Shown: positions 13,379 through 21,906, numbered from the stretch's first letter. The stretch: 25,066 nt of DNA from Erysipelotrichaceae bacterium (GCA_900759455.1 CAAEVI010000114.1:1-25066); one strand, 5' to 3'. Program-made: numbers and translations. Notes: generated from the sequence alone by a model not told the origin.

Positions 13379-14107
13379 ATGGAAAAAGAACAGGCAGATC
13401 AGCAGTTTTTGACCTGTGAAAAAAAATGGATCTTTTATATTTTAATTTGTATTGCCGGTTACTTCGGTGCCTACACTTACGTATTAAGGGGAAATATTTT
13501 CTGTAATGCACAGACCGGCAACATCGTGTTAATGGGAATCGCTTTTGGTTCCGGTGATTTTTCCGAAGGCGTCTATTATCTCATTCCGATTTCTGCCTAC
13601 CTGATGGGAGCCTTTATTTCGGAAATACTGCCGAATCCCATCAAACATTCACTGGCCATACGCTGGGATACGCTTTTGATCATCGTGGAAATCATCGTTG
13701 TTATCTTTCTCGGCTTTTTACCTGAATCCGCACCGGTTCAGATTTCTCAGATTGCGATCAACTTCATCGCCTCGATGCAGTACAATACATTTCGTCAGGC
13801 AGAAGGCATGCCGATGGCCACGACATTTGCAACAAACCATATCCGGCAAATCGGTGTAGGGCTCGCCAAAGAGTTCCATCGGCGTCATTCCGGAAAAAAA
13901 GATCATCGCCCTAAACTGTTTCAGCATTCCAAAATGCTGCTCTGCTTTATCTTCGGTGCAATGATCGGTGCTTTTTTCTGTCATCTCATGCTGGGAAAAG
14001 CAATCTGGATCACACTTCTCCCTTTCCTGTTCATTCTCGTGCGTCTGCTGTATGCCGATCTTTATCTCGAAAAGGAAAAACTCGAACATAAACCAATGGG
14101 TCATTGA
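13379..14107 (+). CDS. YoaK/DUF1275 family membrane protein
   Basis: A 242-residue membrane protein with about six helices. The family signature is GNIFCNAQTGNIVLMGIAFG (around 39-58), and FIASMQYNTFR followed by TTFATNHIRQIG is its second conserved block. DUF1275 proteins have no firmly established function. ATG 13379 is chosen because AAAGAGGAGG ends six bases before it; the ATG at 13373 abuts that site. The preceding 157 bases hold a candidate TTGACA and a short AAACTA/TAGTTT hairpin, but I see no convincing complete promoter. The stop codon lies inside the stem of the following terminator. Confidence 0.88.
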   Translation: MEKEQADQQFLTCEKKWIFYILICIAGYFGAYTYVLRGNIFCNAQTGNIVLMGIAFGSGDFSEGVYYLIPISAYLMGAFISEILPNPIKHSLAIRWDTLLIIVEIIVVIFLGFLPESAPVQISQIAINFIASMQYNTFRQAEGMPMATTFATNHIRQIGVGLAKEFHRRHSGKKDHRPKLFQHSKMLLCFIFGAMIGAFFCHLMLGKAIWITLLPFLFILVRLLYADLYLEKEKLEHKPMGH

Positions 14108-14128
14108 TATTCTTTCAATGACCCTTTT
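14098..14128. terminator. Terminator shared by YoaK-type and HAD genes
   Basis: GGGTCATTGA (14098-14107) pairs with TCAATGACCC (14115-14124), followed by TTTT on the plus strand and AAA-flanked on the other. It overlaps the YoaK-type stop codon and lies just after the HAD stop. Confidence 0.78.
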
Positions 14129-14131
14129 GAT

Positions 14132-14902
14132 TTATATCAGACGGTAATGACGCAAAGCCTTATAAATTCCGTCATCATCCACGCCGTCTGTTACATGATC
14201 GGCTATCTGCTTCAAGCGTTCGTTTCCTTTTTCCATGGCAACACTGATATGTGCAAACGAAAGCATGTCGATATCGTTTTCTCCGTCTCCAAAAGCCATC
14301 GTTTCATCTTGTCTGAAACCATACTCCCGCATCATGGCCCGTATGCCCTCGGCCTTTCCTCCTGTACAGGGAATGATGTCCGCTCCAAACGAATTCCAGC
14401 CGGTACATTTGCTGTCAAGCAAATGGGAAGCAACTTCCATCACTTTCTCCCTGTCATCAAACAAAGTTGCCTGATAGATCGTATTGCCCGATACCGGTTT
14501 GATTTTCGGCAACTGCAGATGCAGCATCTCATGCACGCTTTTCACCTGCTCATTATATACATTCATGTACATTTCGTGTTCTTCAACAAAGACCAGCGGA
14601 ATATGACGTTGTTCGAAAACAGACTGCAGATAAGATACATCCCGTCCGGACAAAGCTCTTTGATAAACGACCTGCTGATCACGATTGAGGCAAAGCTGTC
14701 CGCTTAACGTAATATAACCGTCAAAAATGATTCCTTTTTTGTCTATCTGTTCGATTTCCAGCATATGGCGCCCTGTCGCAAGAAAGATCAAAATACCTTT
14801 TTCCCGCAGCTTTTTGAGCGCCGCCGCACTGCTGTCGGGAATCTCATTGAGTGTATGTGAATACAACGTACAGTCCACATCGAAGAAAACAGCTCGAATC
14901 AA
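14132..14902 (-). CDS. Cof-type HAD superfamily phosphatase
   Basis: A 256-residue hydrolase with all four HAD motifs: I, FFDVDCTLYS with nucleophile D8 and D10; II, ATGRH; III, the Lys of GGKAEGI; IV, GDGENDIDML. A C2-type cap domain lies between motifs II and III, as in Cof/YbiV/YkrA proteins, which dephosphorylate sugar phosphates, flavin phosphates or pyridoxal phosphate. The substrate cannot be read from sequence. The start is TTG 14902, with AAGGAG nine bases upstream and no in-frame ATG. It is preceded by the EIID terminator, so it is transcribed on its own or by read-through. Confidence 0.93.
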   Translation of the reverse strand: MIRAVFFDVDCTLYSHTLNEIPDSSAAALKKLREKGILIFLATGRHMLEIEQIDKKGIIFDGYITLSGQLCLNRDQQVVYQRALSGRDVSYLQSVFEQRHIPLVFVEEHEMYMNVYNEQVKSVHEMLHLQLPKIKPVSGNTIYQATLFDDREKVMEVASHLLDSKCTGWNSFGADIIPCTGGKAEGIRAMMREYGFRQDETMAFGDGENDIDMLSFAHISVAMEKGNERLKQIADHVTDGVDDDGIYKALRHYRLI

Positions 14903-14921
14903 TGAATATCACTCCTTAAAA

Positions 14922-14948
14922 AGGATTGATCAAAAACAAATCAATCCT
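14922..14948 (-). terminator. Terminator after the EIID reading frame
   Basis: On the minus strand AGGATTGAT (14948-14940) pairs with ATCAATCCT (14930-14922), followed by TTTTT. The HAD gene's AAGGAG site begins right after the T-run. Confidence 0.8.
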
Positions 14949-14956
14949 CAACTTCA

Positions 14957-15778
14957 TTACATCAGTCCTATTGCCGCACAAACAATAGACAGAACAATGA
15001 TACCTAAAATCAGTACGATCGGTGAAACATGTTTCTTCTTCAGCAGCCAGAAGCATAACAGCGTGATGGCCATCGGAAGCAGATTCGGGAAGATGCGATC
15101 GAAGAATTCAGCCTGAACCGCAACTTCAATTCCGCCGTCCACAGTAATGACAGGAAGCAGTTCAACTGAAACATAGCTTGCAATCAAGGCACCGATCACG
15201 GTAATACCCAGAATTGTCGCAGCATTTGCCAAAATATCAGAGTTTTCCGTAATCAGATCAATTGACTTCGTACCGAGGCGATATCCCAGATGGGTCCATA
15301 CAATACGCAGGATCCAGATAGTAAGATAAACCAGGAAGAAGATGATCGGACCGATAATTGAACCCTGGGATGCAAAAGAGCAGGAAATACCGGCTACGAT
15401 CGGAAGAATGGTAAACCAGAAGATCGCATCACCAATACCGGCAATCGGGCCAAACAGCGCAAGCTTCAGACCTTTGATCATGTCACGGCTGGCACCGCCT
15501 TCTTCCAATGACATCATAAGTCCCATCAGAAAGCCGATCAGGTTTGGCTGCGTGTTGATGAATTCAAGATTATCCGTCATGGCTACCGGCTGTAAAAAGG
15601 AAGCGCATCCCAGGTCGTCGTATGCATGATCAGAAATGGATTCTTGCTGGATTCTTCACAGAAGCAGCGTATCAGATCCGATTGATTCATAGACAAAATT
15701 TTTCAGAGAAGTCTCTTTTGATCCGTTAAATTTTTGATTCTGCTGAATATCCGGTTTCAGCAACAATGCTTTTTTCAT
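14957..15778 (-). pseudogene. Mannose-family PTS EIID, orphan, with in-frame TGA
   Basis: The intact part (from ATG 15580, 207 codons) is clearly an EIID membrane subunit: LEFINTQPNLIGFLMGLMMS, then GPIAGIGDAIFW, the family's most conserved loop, then four or so helices. EIIDs are normally about 270-300 residues. Reading upstream in the same frame reaches ATG 15778, giving 273 codons, the expected size, but with TGA at 15656-15658 (codon 41). Nothing resembling a ribosome binding site precedes ATG 15580. No EIIA, EIIB or EIIC of the mannose family is in the window, so even an intact protein would lack its partners here. The N-terminal part is poorly conserved, so more than one lesion is possible; a decayed gene is most likely. 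Confidence 0.68.
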
Positions 15779-15838
15779 TACCTTTATCATAACAGAAAAA
15801 AAAAATAGCATAATTTTACAAACCTGCCGATCTTTTTA

Positions 15839-16555
15839 TCATTCCACATAAATCATTTTCTTGCTCATTCCGCCATCCGCCACAATATTGGCTCCGTCAA
15901 TGAAATCATTTTCTTCATCACACAGAAACAGACAAATGCGCAGAATGTCCTGTGGCCGTCCGACTCTTCCGCAGGGATGCTGCAGATGGTCCTCTTTTGT
16001 CAAAGCATCATAATTTTTTGTTTCGATCCAGCCCGGCGTAACTGCATTCACTGTGATATTTGTATTGCTTAAGGAAATGCACAGACTGTTCGTCAACGAT
16101 ACGATTCCTCCTTTTGAAGCTCCGTATGCTTCCCAGTCTTTCTCATTCTGATGAAACCTGGTTGATGCAATATTGATGATACGTCCGTATTCCAGCTGCC
16201 GGGCCTGTCTGACAAACTCCCGGCAGCAAAGAAATGCACCGCGCAGATTTGTATGGATCACCCGATCAAATTCCTCCATTGCAATTTCATCGATCGGCTT
16301 ATGAAACTGACTGACAGCACCGTTATTGATCAGCACATGAATTTGTCCGTAATCATTGCGAATTTTTCGAAAACAACGCTTCACCTCTTCTTCATTCTTT
16401 AAATCTGCCTGAAAAAAATGAATATGTTCCTGTTTGAATGTTGTCTGTTGAAGATCCAGTGCAAATACTTCATAGCCCGCTTTGGCGAATCCCTCTGCCA
16501 GACACCTTCCGATACCCTGTGCACTTCCTGTAATCAATGCTCTTTTTTTCATCAT
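15839..16555 (-). CDS. SDR family NAD(P)-dependent oxidoreductase
   Basis: A 238-residue classical short-chain dehydrogenase/reductase. The cofactor loop is T9-GSAQGIG, with ALDLQ after beta-2: an Asp there usually favours NAD(H). Catalytic residues are N103, S131 (NIAST), Y144 and K148 (YGASK). The structural NNAG motif reads NNGA (77-80), an inversion in an otherwise canonical protein. The C-terminal part has PGWIETK and the IDGANIVADGG strand. AAAGGAG precedes ATG 16555 by eight bases. The neighbours do not form a pathway with it, so the substrate is unknown; sugar, sterol or 3-oxoacyl substrates are all within the family's range. Confidence 0.92.
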   Translation of the reverse strand: MMKKRALITGSAQGIGRCLAEGFAKAGYEVFALDLQQTTFKQEHIHFFQADLKNEEEVKRCFRKIRNDYGQIHVLINNGAVSQFHKPIDEIAMEEFDRVIHTNLRGAFLCCREFVRQARQLEYGRIINIASTRFHQNEKDWEAYGASKGGIVSLTNSLCISLSNTNITVNAVTPGWIETKNYDALTKEDHLQHPCGRVGRPQDILRICLFLCDEENDFIDGANIVADGGMSKKMIYVE

Positions 16556-16620
16556 ATTTTGCTCCTTTCATTTATTCAACTTTTCTCTCCACTGATCTAT
16601 GATAAAAGAGTGATAAATAA

Positions 16621-16674
16621 GATCCCGCCATTTGTCGACAACACCTTACCGGCATTGCCTGCTCTAGCGGGATT
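16621..16674 (-). other. Structured intergenic element, possible terminator or leader RNA
   Basis: ATCCCGC (16622-16628) pairs with GCGGGAT (16667-16673), enclosing two smaller palindromic segments: TTGTCGACAA (16632-16641) and GGCATTGCC (16651-16659). On the minus strand it follows the Nudix stop codon and precedes the SDR gene, and is followed by a T-rich but not continuous run. It may be a terminator for the Nudix gene or a structured leader of the SDR gene. I recognise no riboswitch family. Confidence 0.4.
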
Positions 16675-16698
16675 CTATCCTTAAGACCTCTTTTTTTA

Positions 16699-17088
16699 TC
16701 AATCAAGTTGAGTTTTCAAGATATCAATCAATTCAATGTCTGCCGGCAGCCAGTCCACACTGAACAGATTTTCTTTACTGAGCCAACGGGCTGCCTCATG
16801 TTCCTTTAACTGCAGCGACCCTTTCACTACAGTACACCAGTAACAATCCATCGATAGATGAAAAGTCGGATAATCATATTCAATTGTCTTGATCAACTCT
16901 CCTACAGCGATTTCCGTATCTAGTTCTTCTTTTATTTCACGGATGAGTGCCTGCTGAGGTGTTTCTCCCGGTTCGATCTTTCCACCCGGAAATTCCCACC
17001 CGTCCTTAAACTCACCATAACCTCTCTGTGTTGCAAACACACAGTCATTTTCACGAATCACAGCAGCTGCGACACGAATTGTTTTCAT
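16699..17088 (-). CDS. Nudix (MutT-type) nucleoside triphosphate pyrophosphohydrolase
   Basis: A 129-residue hydrolase. The Nudix box GGKIEPGETPQQALIREIKEELDT (positions 35-58) has all metal-binding glutamates; the usual Gly near its end is Asp, as in several MutT/NudG-like enzymes. The C-terminal HEAARWLSKENLFSVDWLPAD is typical of the (deoxy)nucleotide pyrophosphohydrolase group that removes oxidised or modified nucleotides such as 8-oxo-dGTP or 5-substituted dCTP. ATG 17088 has AGGAG nine bases upstream; a TTG lies immediately before it. The gene starts only 14 nt after the large helicase gene, so the two are co-transcribed and probably work on the same nucleic-acid damage or modification problem. 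Confidence 0.94.
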   Translation of the reverse strand: MKTIRVAAAVIRENDCVFATQRGYGEFKDGWEFPGGKIEPGETPQQALIREIKEELDTEIAVGELIKTIEYDYPTFHLSMDCYWCTVVKGSLQLKEHEAARWLSKENLFSVDWLPADIELIDILKTQLD

Positions 17089-17102
17089 CAAATAACACTC
17101 CT

Positions 17103-20030
17103 TTATTCATTAATAATATAATCATAAATATCACTTCGTATTGGAACATCCAGATCATAATCAATCTCAAAAGCGTGATCTTGTGTCTTTTCCATCATGA
17201 CCGGGCGCGGTTCATTTCGGGCAATGATCTCCCCAAGAAAATAAAACTCCTTTGCCTCATGGTCATCTTTATTCTTTCGAACAAACAGAAATATACGATT
17301 ATCTTGATCTTCCTTAGTACGTTTATAAATATGATCAGCATCCTTTGAATCCACTCTTCTGGGATGCTTTGACAGTGCAATCAGGTGACTTTCTGATACA
17401 AAGCGGTCCTCATAAGCAATAGCATCTTCCGCCTTATGATAATTGATGAAAACCGGAAGCGTTTTTGTTCTTTGATCATAGAAATATCCACCAATGTTCT
17501 GTGCATTCATGTTCCGTTCCCAATTAAGCAGCCGGCACACGTCTTCATATGTATACTTTTCATACAAAACAAAGTTTGTATCCAGATATGTCTGCTGATA
17601 CTTTTCTTTGTGCAGTTCATGACCAAAATCGAGGAGCTCTTTGACCATTGAAAAAAACTTCTCATTCTGCAACATTTTCTGAAAAGCGGCAGTCAGTCGA
17701 TATTCATTATCCTTTTCAATCAGGATGCATACAGCATACCTGCGTCTCTCTTCCTCTTTGGCGAATTCATTTCGTAAATTCAGCAATACAGAATGTTCCA
17801 TCTTCGCATCAAGATGAATCTGATACCGTTGTATCAGCTCGCTTTGATCATCAAAAGAAAGATGTTTCTTTTCAATCAGCAGACTCAGTATTGCCAGTTC
17901 ATGGATACGTTTAAAAGATAGGACCTTTTTAGAAAGAAACTCTATTACCTGTTCCTCTTCTTCTGTCAAAGTGATCGTATACTCTTTCTCATATTTCTTT
18001 AAAAAGTGATGATACGAACCACATTTTTCAAATATTTTGGTTACATCCACAGCACCAAACTGCTTGAATTGTGCAATGCTCGGGATACCTCCAAGCTTAT
18101 GTTTTAAAGATAAATAGGATTCTTTCAACAATTTAAGATCATTGGTCCGCGCCGCATCGATCGATGCATAAATACGCTTTTTTGATATTTCATCAAAATG
18201 AATGGTAGAACTTCCGGGAATGATGCGTGCTCCTTCACGCAGATAACGACGCATAGCATCTTTGTTATAGCTTCGATCTCCGGATAATGCGATCGGTATC
18301 ATGAAATTACTCATATAATTGCCGATAAAATCAAGGATCACGACAAACTCCTTCCCTTCATATTTACGAAGTCCTCTTCCCAGCTGCTGGATAAATACAA
18401 CAGGTGAACGAGTTGGTCGCAGCATGATGACCTGATTTATTTCCGGAATATCAACACCTTCATTAAAAATATCAACTGTAAATATATAATCAAGTTGTTG
18501 TTTCTGATCAATATCATCGCAAAGTCTGGCAATCACTTTCTCTCTTTTGCTCTGACTGTCTTCTCCTGTCAGCACTTCGCTTCGATATCCTCGTTGATTG
18601 AACTTCTCACACAGCTCTTTTGCTTCTTCTTTGCGGCTGCAAAAAACCAACCCTTTGACACGCGGTCCGCTGTATCCGTAATATTGTGCCTGTTCGATGA
18701 TATAATCAACACGTGCATCGCTGACAAGTTTTGCAAAATGTTTGACACCGGTCAGATCATCCATCACTTCTCCGTTCACTTCCAGATCAGTGATGCCAAA
18801 ATAATGAAACGGACATAACAGATCTTCTTCCAAGGCCTGCTGCAAACGAATCTCATAAGCAATGTTATGATCAAAAAGAGAATAGATATCGTAATTGTTT
18901 GTATCCGGGCTGGCTGTCATCCCCAGCCATAGAGAAGGTGAGAAATACTGCATGATTTTCTGATAACTGGCAGCACCGGCATGATGACACTCGTCGAGAA
19001 TGATGACATCAAACTGATTTCTTCGATAACGCAGATAGGTTTGTGGTTTGCTCATTGTCTGCATCGTCGCAAACATAAAATCACGATAATCTTCTTTATC
19101 ATTTCCGGACAATAAACCATAAGTCCTTGTATATCCAAAAACATTTTGAAAGCTGTAAAGAGCCTGTTTGGCAATTTGTTCTCTGTGAACGATAAACAAT
19201 GCACGCTTGACGTCCATCTCTCGTAAAGCAAAAGCAGCAGCTAGTGTTTTGCCGGTACCTGTGCTGCTCAACAACAATGCTTTCTTTTTTCCCGCTTTTT
19301 TCATGGCTATGATATTACGGATGAAAGTTTCCTGCATTTGATTTGGCTTTAACAACTGATAACCATCATTTCGGATCAGCTGTTTTTTTCGGTTATCCCT
19401 GTGAAGCTTTTCCTGTTCCTCGTATGATCGTCGATAATCTTCTATAAACCGTTCATAGTCCCATGCCCGTTCATCATTCCACAATGATTCAAATTCATGA
19501 AATAACTGTCTGGTCATTTCCCCCTGCATCGTAGAAAGTATCTTTGTATTCCATTCCCTATTTTTGGTCATGGCATTCAGCGTCAGATTAGAGCTTCCAA
19601 TGATGATACGAAAAATGCCATCACGTTGAAAAATATACCCTTTGGTATGAAATCCTCCGCTTTCTCTATCTGTTTTAAACATTTTCACTTCAATATTTCT
19701 AAATGATGCCAATTTCTCAAGCGCGACCGGTTCACTGAACATCAGATAATCGGTCGTAAGGATTTTTCCCGGAATTTCTTTTCTTTCCAGTTCCTTTAAT
19801 GTCTGTAACAGCGGCGTGATTCCGCTTTTTGTGATAAATGCCACACTGATGCGAAACTCATCACATCTTGCCAGTTCTTCTTCAATTGACACCAGTACCT
19901 TTTTTCCCTGATGATAATTATTAAAGATAAACTCCGGGCGATATCCTAAGCTGGAATGATTCGCCTGATTAATAAAGGCGGTGGAAAATCCCTTATTTAA
20001 TTCCGTGATCTGATCCTGCAACTGCGCCAT
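17103..20030 (-). CDS. PLD-like nuclease / SF2 helicase / DUF3427 protein
   Basis: A 975-residue multidomain protein. Residues about 30-200 form a phospholipase-D-like nuclease domain, with H128-T-K130 and GSSN at 145-148. Residues about 225-570 are a superfamily-2 helicase: Walker A STGTGKT (256-262), DECH (346-349), MTAS (371-374), the LVFCSRKEEA strand, NEGVDIPE and motif VI QQLGRGLRK (548-556). The C-terminus (about 790-960) is a DUF3427 domain, with YTYEDVCRLLNWERN as its landmark. The length is normal for the family. AGGAGG lies five bases before ATG 20030. The Nudix gene follows at once. Proteins of this build are known in restriction/defence or repair contexts, but the target of this one is unknown. 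No methylase or specificity gene is nearby. Confidence 0.93.
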   Translation of the reverse strand: MAQLQDQITELNKGFSTAFINQANHSSLGYRPEFIFNNYHQGKKVLVSIEEELARCDEFRISVAFITKSGITPLLQTLKELERKEIPGKILTTDYLMFSEPVALEKLASFRNIEVKMFKTDRESGGFHTKGYIFQRDGIFRIIIGSSNLTLNAMTKNREWNTKILSTMQGEMTRQLFHEFESLWNDERAWDYERFIEDYRRSYEEQEKLHRDNRKKQLIRNDGYQLLKPNQMQETFIRNIIAMKKAGKKKALLLSSTGTGKTLAAAFALREMDVKRALFIVHREQIAKQALYSFQNVFGYTRTYGLLSGNDKEDYRDFMFATMQTMSKPQTYLRYRRNQFDVIILDECHHAGAASYQKIMQYFSPSLWLGMTASPDTNNYDIYSLFDHNIAYEIRLQQALEEDLLCPFHYFGITDLEVNGEVMDDLTGVKHFAKLVSDARVDYIIEQAQYYGYSGPRVKGLVFCSRKEEAKELCEKFNQRGYRSEVLTGEDSQSKREKVIARLCDDIDQKQQLDYIFTVDIFNEGVDIPEINQVIMLRPTRSPVVFIQQLGRGLRKYEGKEFVVILDFIGNYMSNFMIPIALSGDRSYNKDAMRRYLREGARIIPGSSTIHFDEISKKRIYASIDAARTNDLKLLKESYLSLKHKLGGIPSIAQFKQFGAVDVTKIFEKCGSYHHFLKKYEKEYTITLTEEEEQVIEFLSKKVLSFKRIHELAILSLLIEKKHLSFDDQSELIQRYQIHLDAKMEHSVLLNLRNEFAKEEERRRYAVCILIEKDNEYRLTAAFQKMLQNEKFFSMVKELLDFGHELHKEKYQQTYLDTNFVLYEKYTYEDVCRLLNWERNMNAQNIGGYFYDQRTKTLPVFINYHKAEDAIAYEDRFVSESHLIALSKHPRRVDSKDADHIYKRTKEDQDNRIFLFVRKNKDDHEAKEFYFLGEIIARNEPRPVMMEKTQDHAFEIDYDLDVPIRSDIYDYIINE

Positions 20031-20064
20031 AAGACCTCCTGCTGTATCGTAAATAATTACTTAC

Positions 20065-20070
20065 ATTATA
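20065..20070 (-). promoter_or_regulatory. Candidate -10 of the helicase/Nudix operon
   Basis: A perfect TATAAT on the minus strand, about 35 nt before the helicase ATG. The -35 at the right distance (TCTCTT) is poor, and a TTGACA nearby is too close, so activity is uncertain. Confidence 0.4.
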
Positions 20071-20101
20071 CATCATAGCTGTCAAAAAAGAGAAATGATC
20101 A

Positions 20102-20794
20102 TTACGCGGGGTGATGATGCCCGGTACTAATCTTTCTGGTAAAGGTGCACCCTTTGCGATAGTTGCTGCAGCCATAAAAGACTCCATATTTACCCCTGCG
20201 TTTAATAAGCGTTCCATTACACAACGGGCATTGTGCTCGAGACTGTGTCAGCTGTTCATGAAAATGTTCCTCTAATTCCTTAGCAAAACAGGATTCCTGG
20301 TGTCTGATCACAACAAGGTACGTCTGAAAACGGAATCGGGTCAAGGCGACATAAAACAATCGCCGTTCTTCTGCAAATGGATATGTGTCGCTGTTGCGCA
20401 GCAACAATGATATCAAAGAAGGGTCTTTGATATTACTGGGAAAACCCATGGACGAAGACTTATTATTCAAAAGAAAGACATAATCCGCCTGTAAACCTTT
20501 TGACTGATGAATGCTCATAAAAGTGATATTCAGATCCGGCCGTAACGAACAGATCACGCTTATCTTCTGTGTCTGATTTTGGAAACGAAGCGAAAAATCA
20601 TTATCATTCATTAACACTTTCACATCATTTTTATATCTGCCTAAAAAGAAGACAGTGCTGTTTTGCGGCAACCCATACAATTCATCCGCAATGGTCCTGG
20701 CGATCATTTTCTCCCAATAGCACTTTAAAAATGAAAAAGAAAAGATCCAATCTGCACGATGAGGGCGCATCCGCTTTTTGATCTGCAATGACAA
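20102..20794 (-). pseudogene. 3' remnant of a UvrD-type helicase with C-terminal zinc ribbon
   Basis: About 230 codons that match only the last third of a superfamily-1 helicase of the UvrD/helicase IV kind. Motif V is MSIHQSKGLQADYVFLLNN, and motif VI is EERRLFYVALTR. The C-terminus carries a topoisomerase-type zinc finger, CPLC near residue 193 and CSNYRKGC near 213. Walker A, Walker B and domain 1A are absent; upstream the frame closes with a stop near 20834, and the CorA promoter region follows. There is no ATG; TTG 20794 is the only plausible start and lacks a good ribosome site. I read it as a truncated, probably non-functional gene, though expression of a short product as an accessory protein cannot be excluded. 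Confidence 0.72.
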
Positions 20795-20803
20795 TTGCAG
20801 ATC
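20780..20803. repeat. 10-bp inverted repeat at the helicase-remnant boundary
   Basis: GATCTGCAAT (20780-20789) and its exact complement (20794-20803), with a four-base loop, then CCCCTTTTT on the plus strand. It sits at the 5' edge of the remnant, and may be a terminator or a mark of the rearrangement. Confidence 0.6.
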
Positions 20804-20919
20804 CCCTTTTTCTCCATCTATTTTTATTCACACTTAAAACCTCTGGTTATTCGCATACCTTTCTCCTGTTGCCTATCTGCATCCATCCTTTCTGTTCAAC
20901 AAAGGTCATCTTTATTTTA

Positions 20920-20928
20920 TGCTATACT
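20920..20928 (+). promoter_or_regulatory. Extended -10 promoter of the CorA-like gene
   Basis: TGCTATACT fits the TGn extended -10 form. No good -35 is present at 17 nt, which is usual for this class. It lies about 28 nt before ATG 20956. Confidence 0.6.
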
Positions 20929-20955
20929 GTACATAGAGAGAAAGGACATGATGTC

Positions 20956-21798
20956 ATGAACAAAGTATTACGTTACGAAGTCCCCGAAGAAATTCCTTTG
21001 GATGCTTCGACAGCAGCAGTCTTGACGCGACATTTACATAACAGCAATGCAACTGTGTTTGAGGTCTATGATTCGTTTCTTCTGATCAGCTTTGAATGGT
21101 TCAATCTTAAAAGCAAATCCAAAAAAGAGAAAAAGATTTCACTGTTTCTCGATCGGCAGCAGCTTCTCGTTTTTATGGAAGATGCTCATTTATGCACACA
21201 ATACCGCTCTTTATTTGAAACAGAAAAAGAAAAAAGCTGTCAGGAAATGCTGCGCATGTTCTTTATCCAACTGATTGAACATGACATGGAATATATTGAC
21301 GAATTCGAAGAAATGATCACCAATGCCGAAGACCATGCACTTCAGGAAAAAAGAAAAGATTATCTGAACCAAATCATTAAGTTTCGTAAGCAGCTTTTGC
21401 ATCTGAAGCACTATTACAATCAGCTTCAGGTTATTTTTGACGGATTACTGGAAAACGAAAACAGATTTTTCGACGAAGAGACACTGCGCAGGCTCAATAT
21501 CATTCATAATCGAATCGACCGGCTGCAGCTCAGTGTAACAAATCTGCGCGACTATGTGACTCAGATGCGTGAAGCCTACCAGGCACAAATCGATATTGAA
21601 CAAAACAATATCATGAAACTGTTCACGCTCATCACAGCGATCTTTTTGCCTTTGACCTTAATGGTCGGATGGTATGGCATGAACTTCAAGTACATGTATG
21701 AACTCGACAGTATTTACGGCTATCCCGTTTTCATTGTTGTCAGTTTCATCGTATGTGTCCTGCTGATTCTTTATTTTAAGAAGAAACGTTGGTTTTGA
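20956..21798 (+). CDS. corA: CorA-like divalent cation (Mg2+) channel
   Basis: A 280-residue protein: an N-terminal cytoplasmic alpha/beta domain, a long coiled helix (residues about 110-215), and two C-terminal membrane helices. The pore motif YGMNF (240-244) lies between them, and the basic tail FKKKRWF ends in the cytoplasm. The periplasmic loop reads KYMYELDSIYGY. Compared with the roughly 315-residue family average it is a little short, mostly in the N-terminal domain. ATG 20956 has AAAGGA nine bases before it and follows the extended -10; reading frames further upstream run into the promoter. A terminator follows the stop. CorA homologues transport Mg2+, and in some cases Co2+ or Zn2+; the ion here is inferred. 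Confidence 0.92.
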   Translation: MNKVLRYEVPEEIPLDASTAAVLTRHLHNSNATVFEVYDSFLLISFEWFNLKSKSKKEKKISLFLDRQQLLVFMEDAHLCTQYRSLFETEKEKSCQEMLRMFFIQLIEHDMEYIDEFEEMITNAEDHALQEKRKDYLNQIIKFRKQLLHLKHYYNQLQVIFDGLLENENRFFDEETLRRLNIIHNRIDRLQLSVTNLRDYVTQMREAYQAQIDIEQNNIMKLFTLITAIFLPLTLMVGWYGMNFKYMYELDSIYGYPVFIVVSFIVCVLLILYFKKKRWF

Positions 21799-21822
21799 AG
21801 TTTGAATCGTCTCTTTATGCAG

Positions 21823-21850
21823 AAAAGTCTGATATTTTGATCAGACTTTT
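21823..21850 (+). terminator. Terminator of the CorA-like gene
   Basis: AAAAGTCTGAT (21823-21833) pairs with ATCAGACTTTT (21840-21850) around a six-base loop, with a continuing T-run. Confidence 0.86.
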
Positions 21851-21872
21851 TTATTTAAAAAAAGAACATGAA

Positions 21873-21906
21873 TTTCCGCTTTATAGCGGAAAAAGCTGTT
21901 TTTTCA
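21873..21906 (+). terminator. Second stem-loop before the PTS operon
   Basis: TTTCCGCT (21873-21880) pairs with AGCGGAAA (21885-21892), then AAGCTG and six T. It could be a second terminator. It ends just before the candidate PTS promoter. I see no BglG/LicT-type antiterminator target. Confidence 0.5.

Noticed and set aside
14147..14707. Plus-strand open frame opposite the HAD gene
   Set aside because: The HAD gene shows all four motifs; the antisense frame has none and no ribosome site.
15656..15658. TGA read as tryptophan (Mollicutes-type code)
   Set aside because: Several intact genes in the window end in TGA, and Trp is encoded by TGG throughout.
15563..15690. Alternative frame beginning MNQSDLIRCF upstream of the EIID start, considered as the true EIID N-terminus
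   Set aside because: It ends in TAG before joining EIID. The same-frame extension from 15778 gives the expected length with a single stop, so I preferred that, but frameshift decay remains possible.
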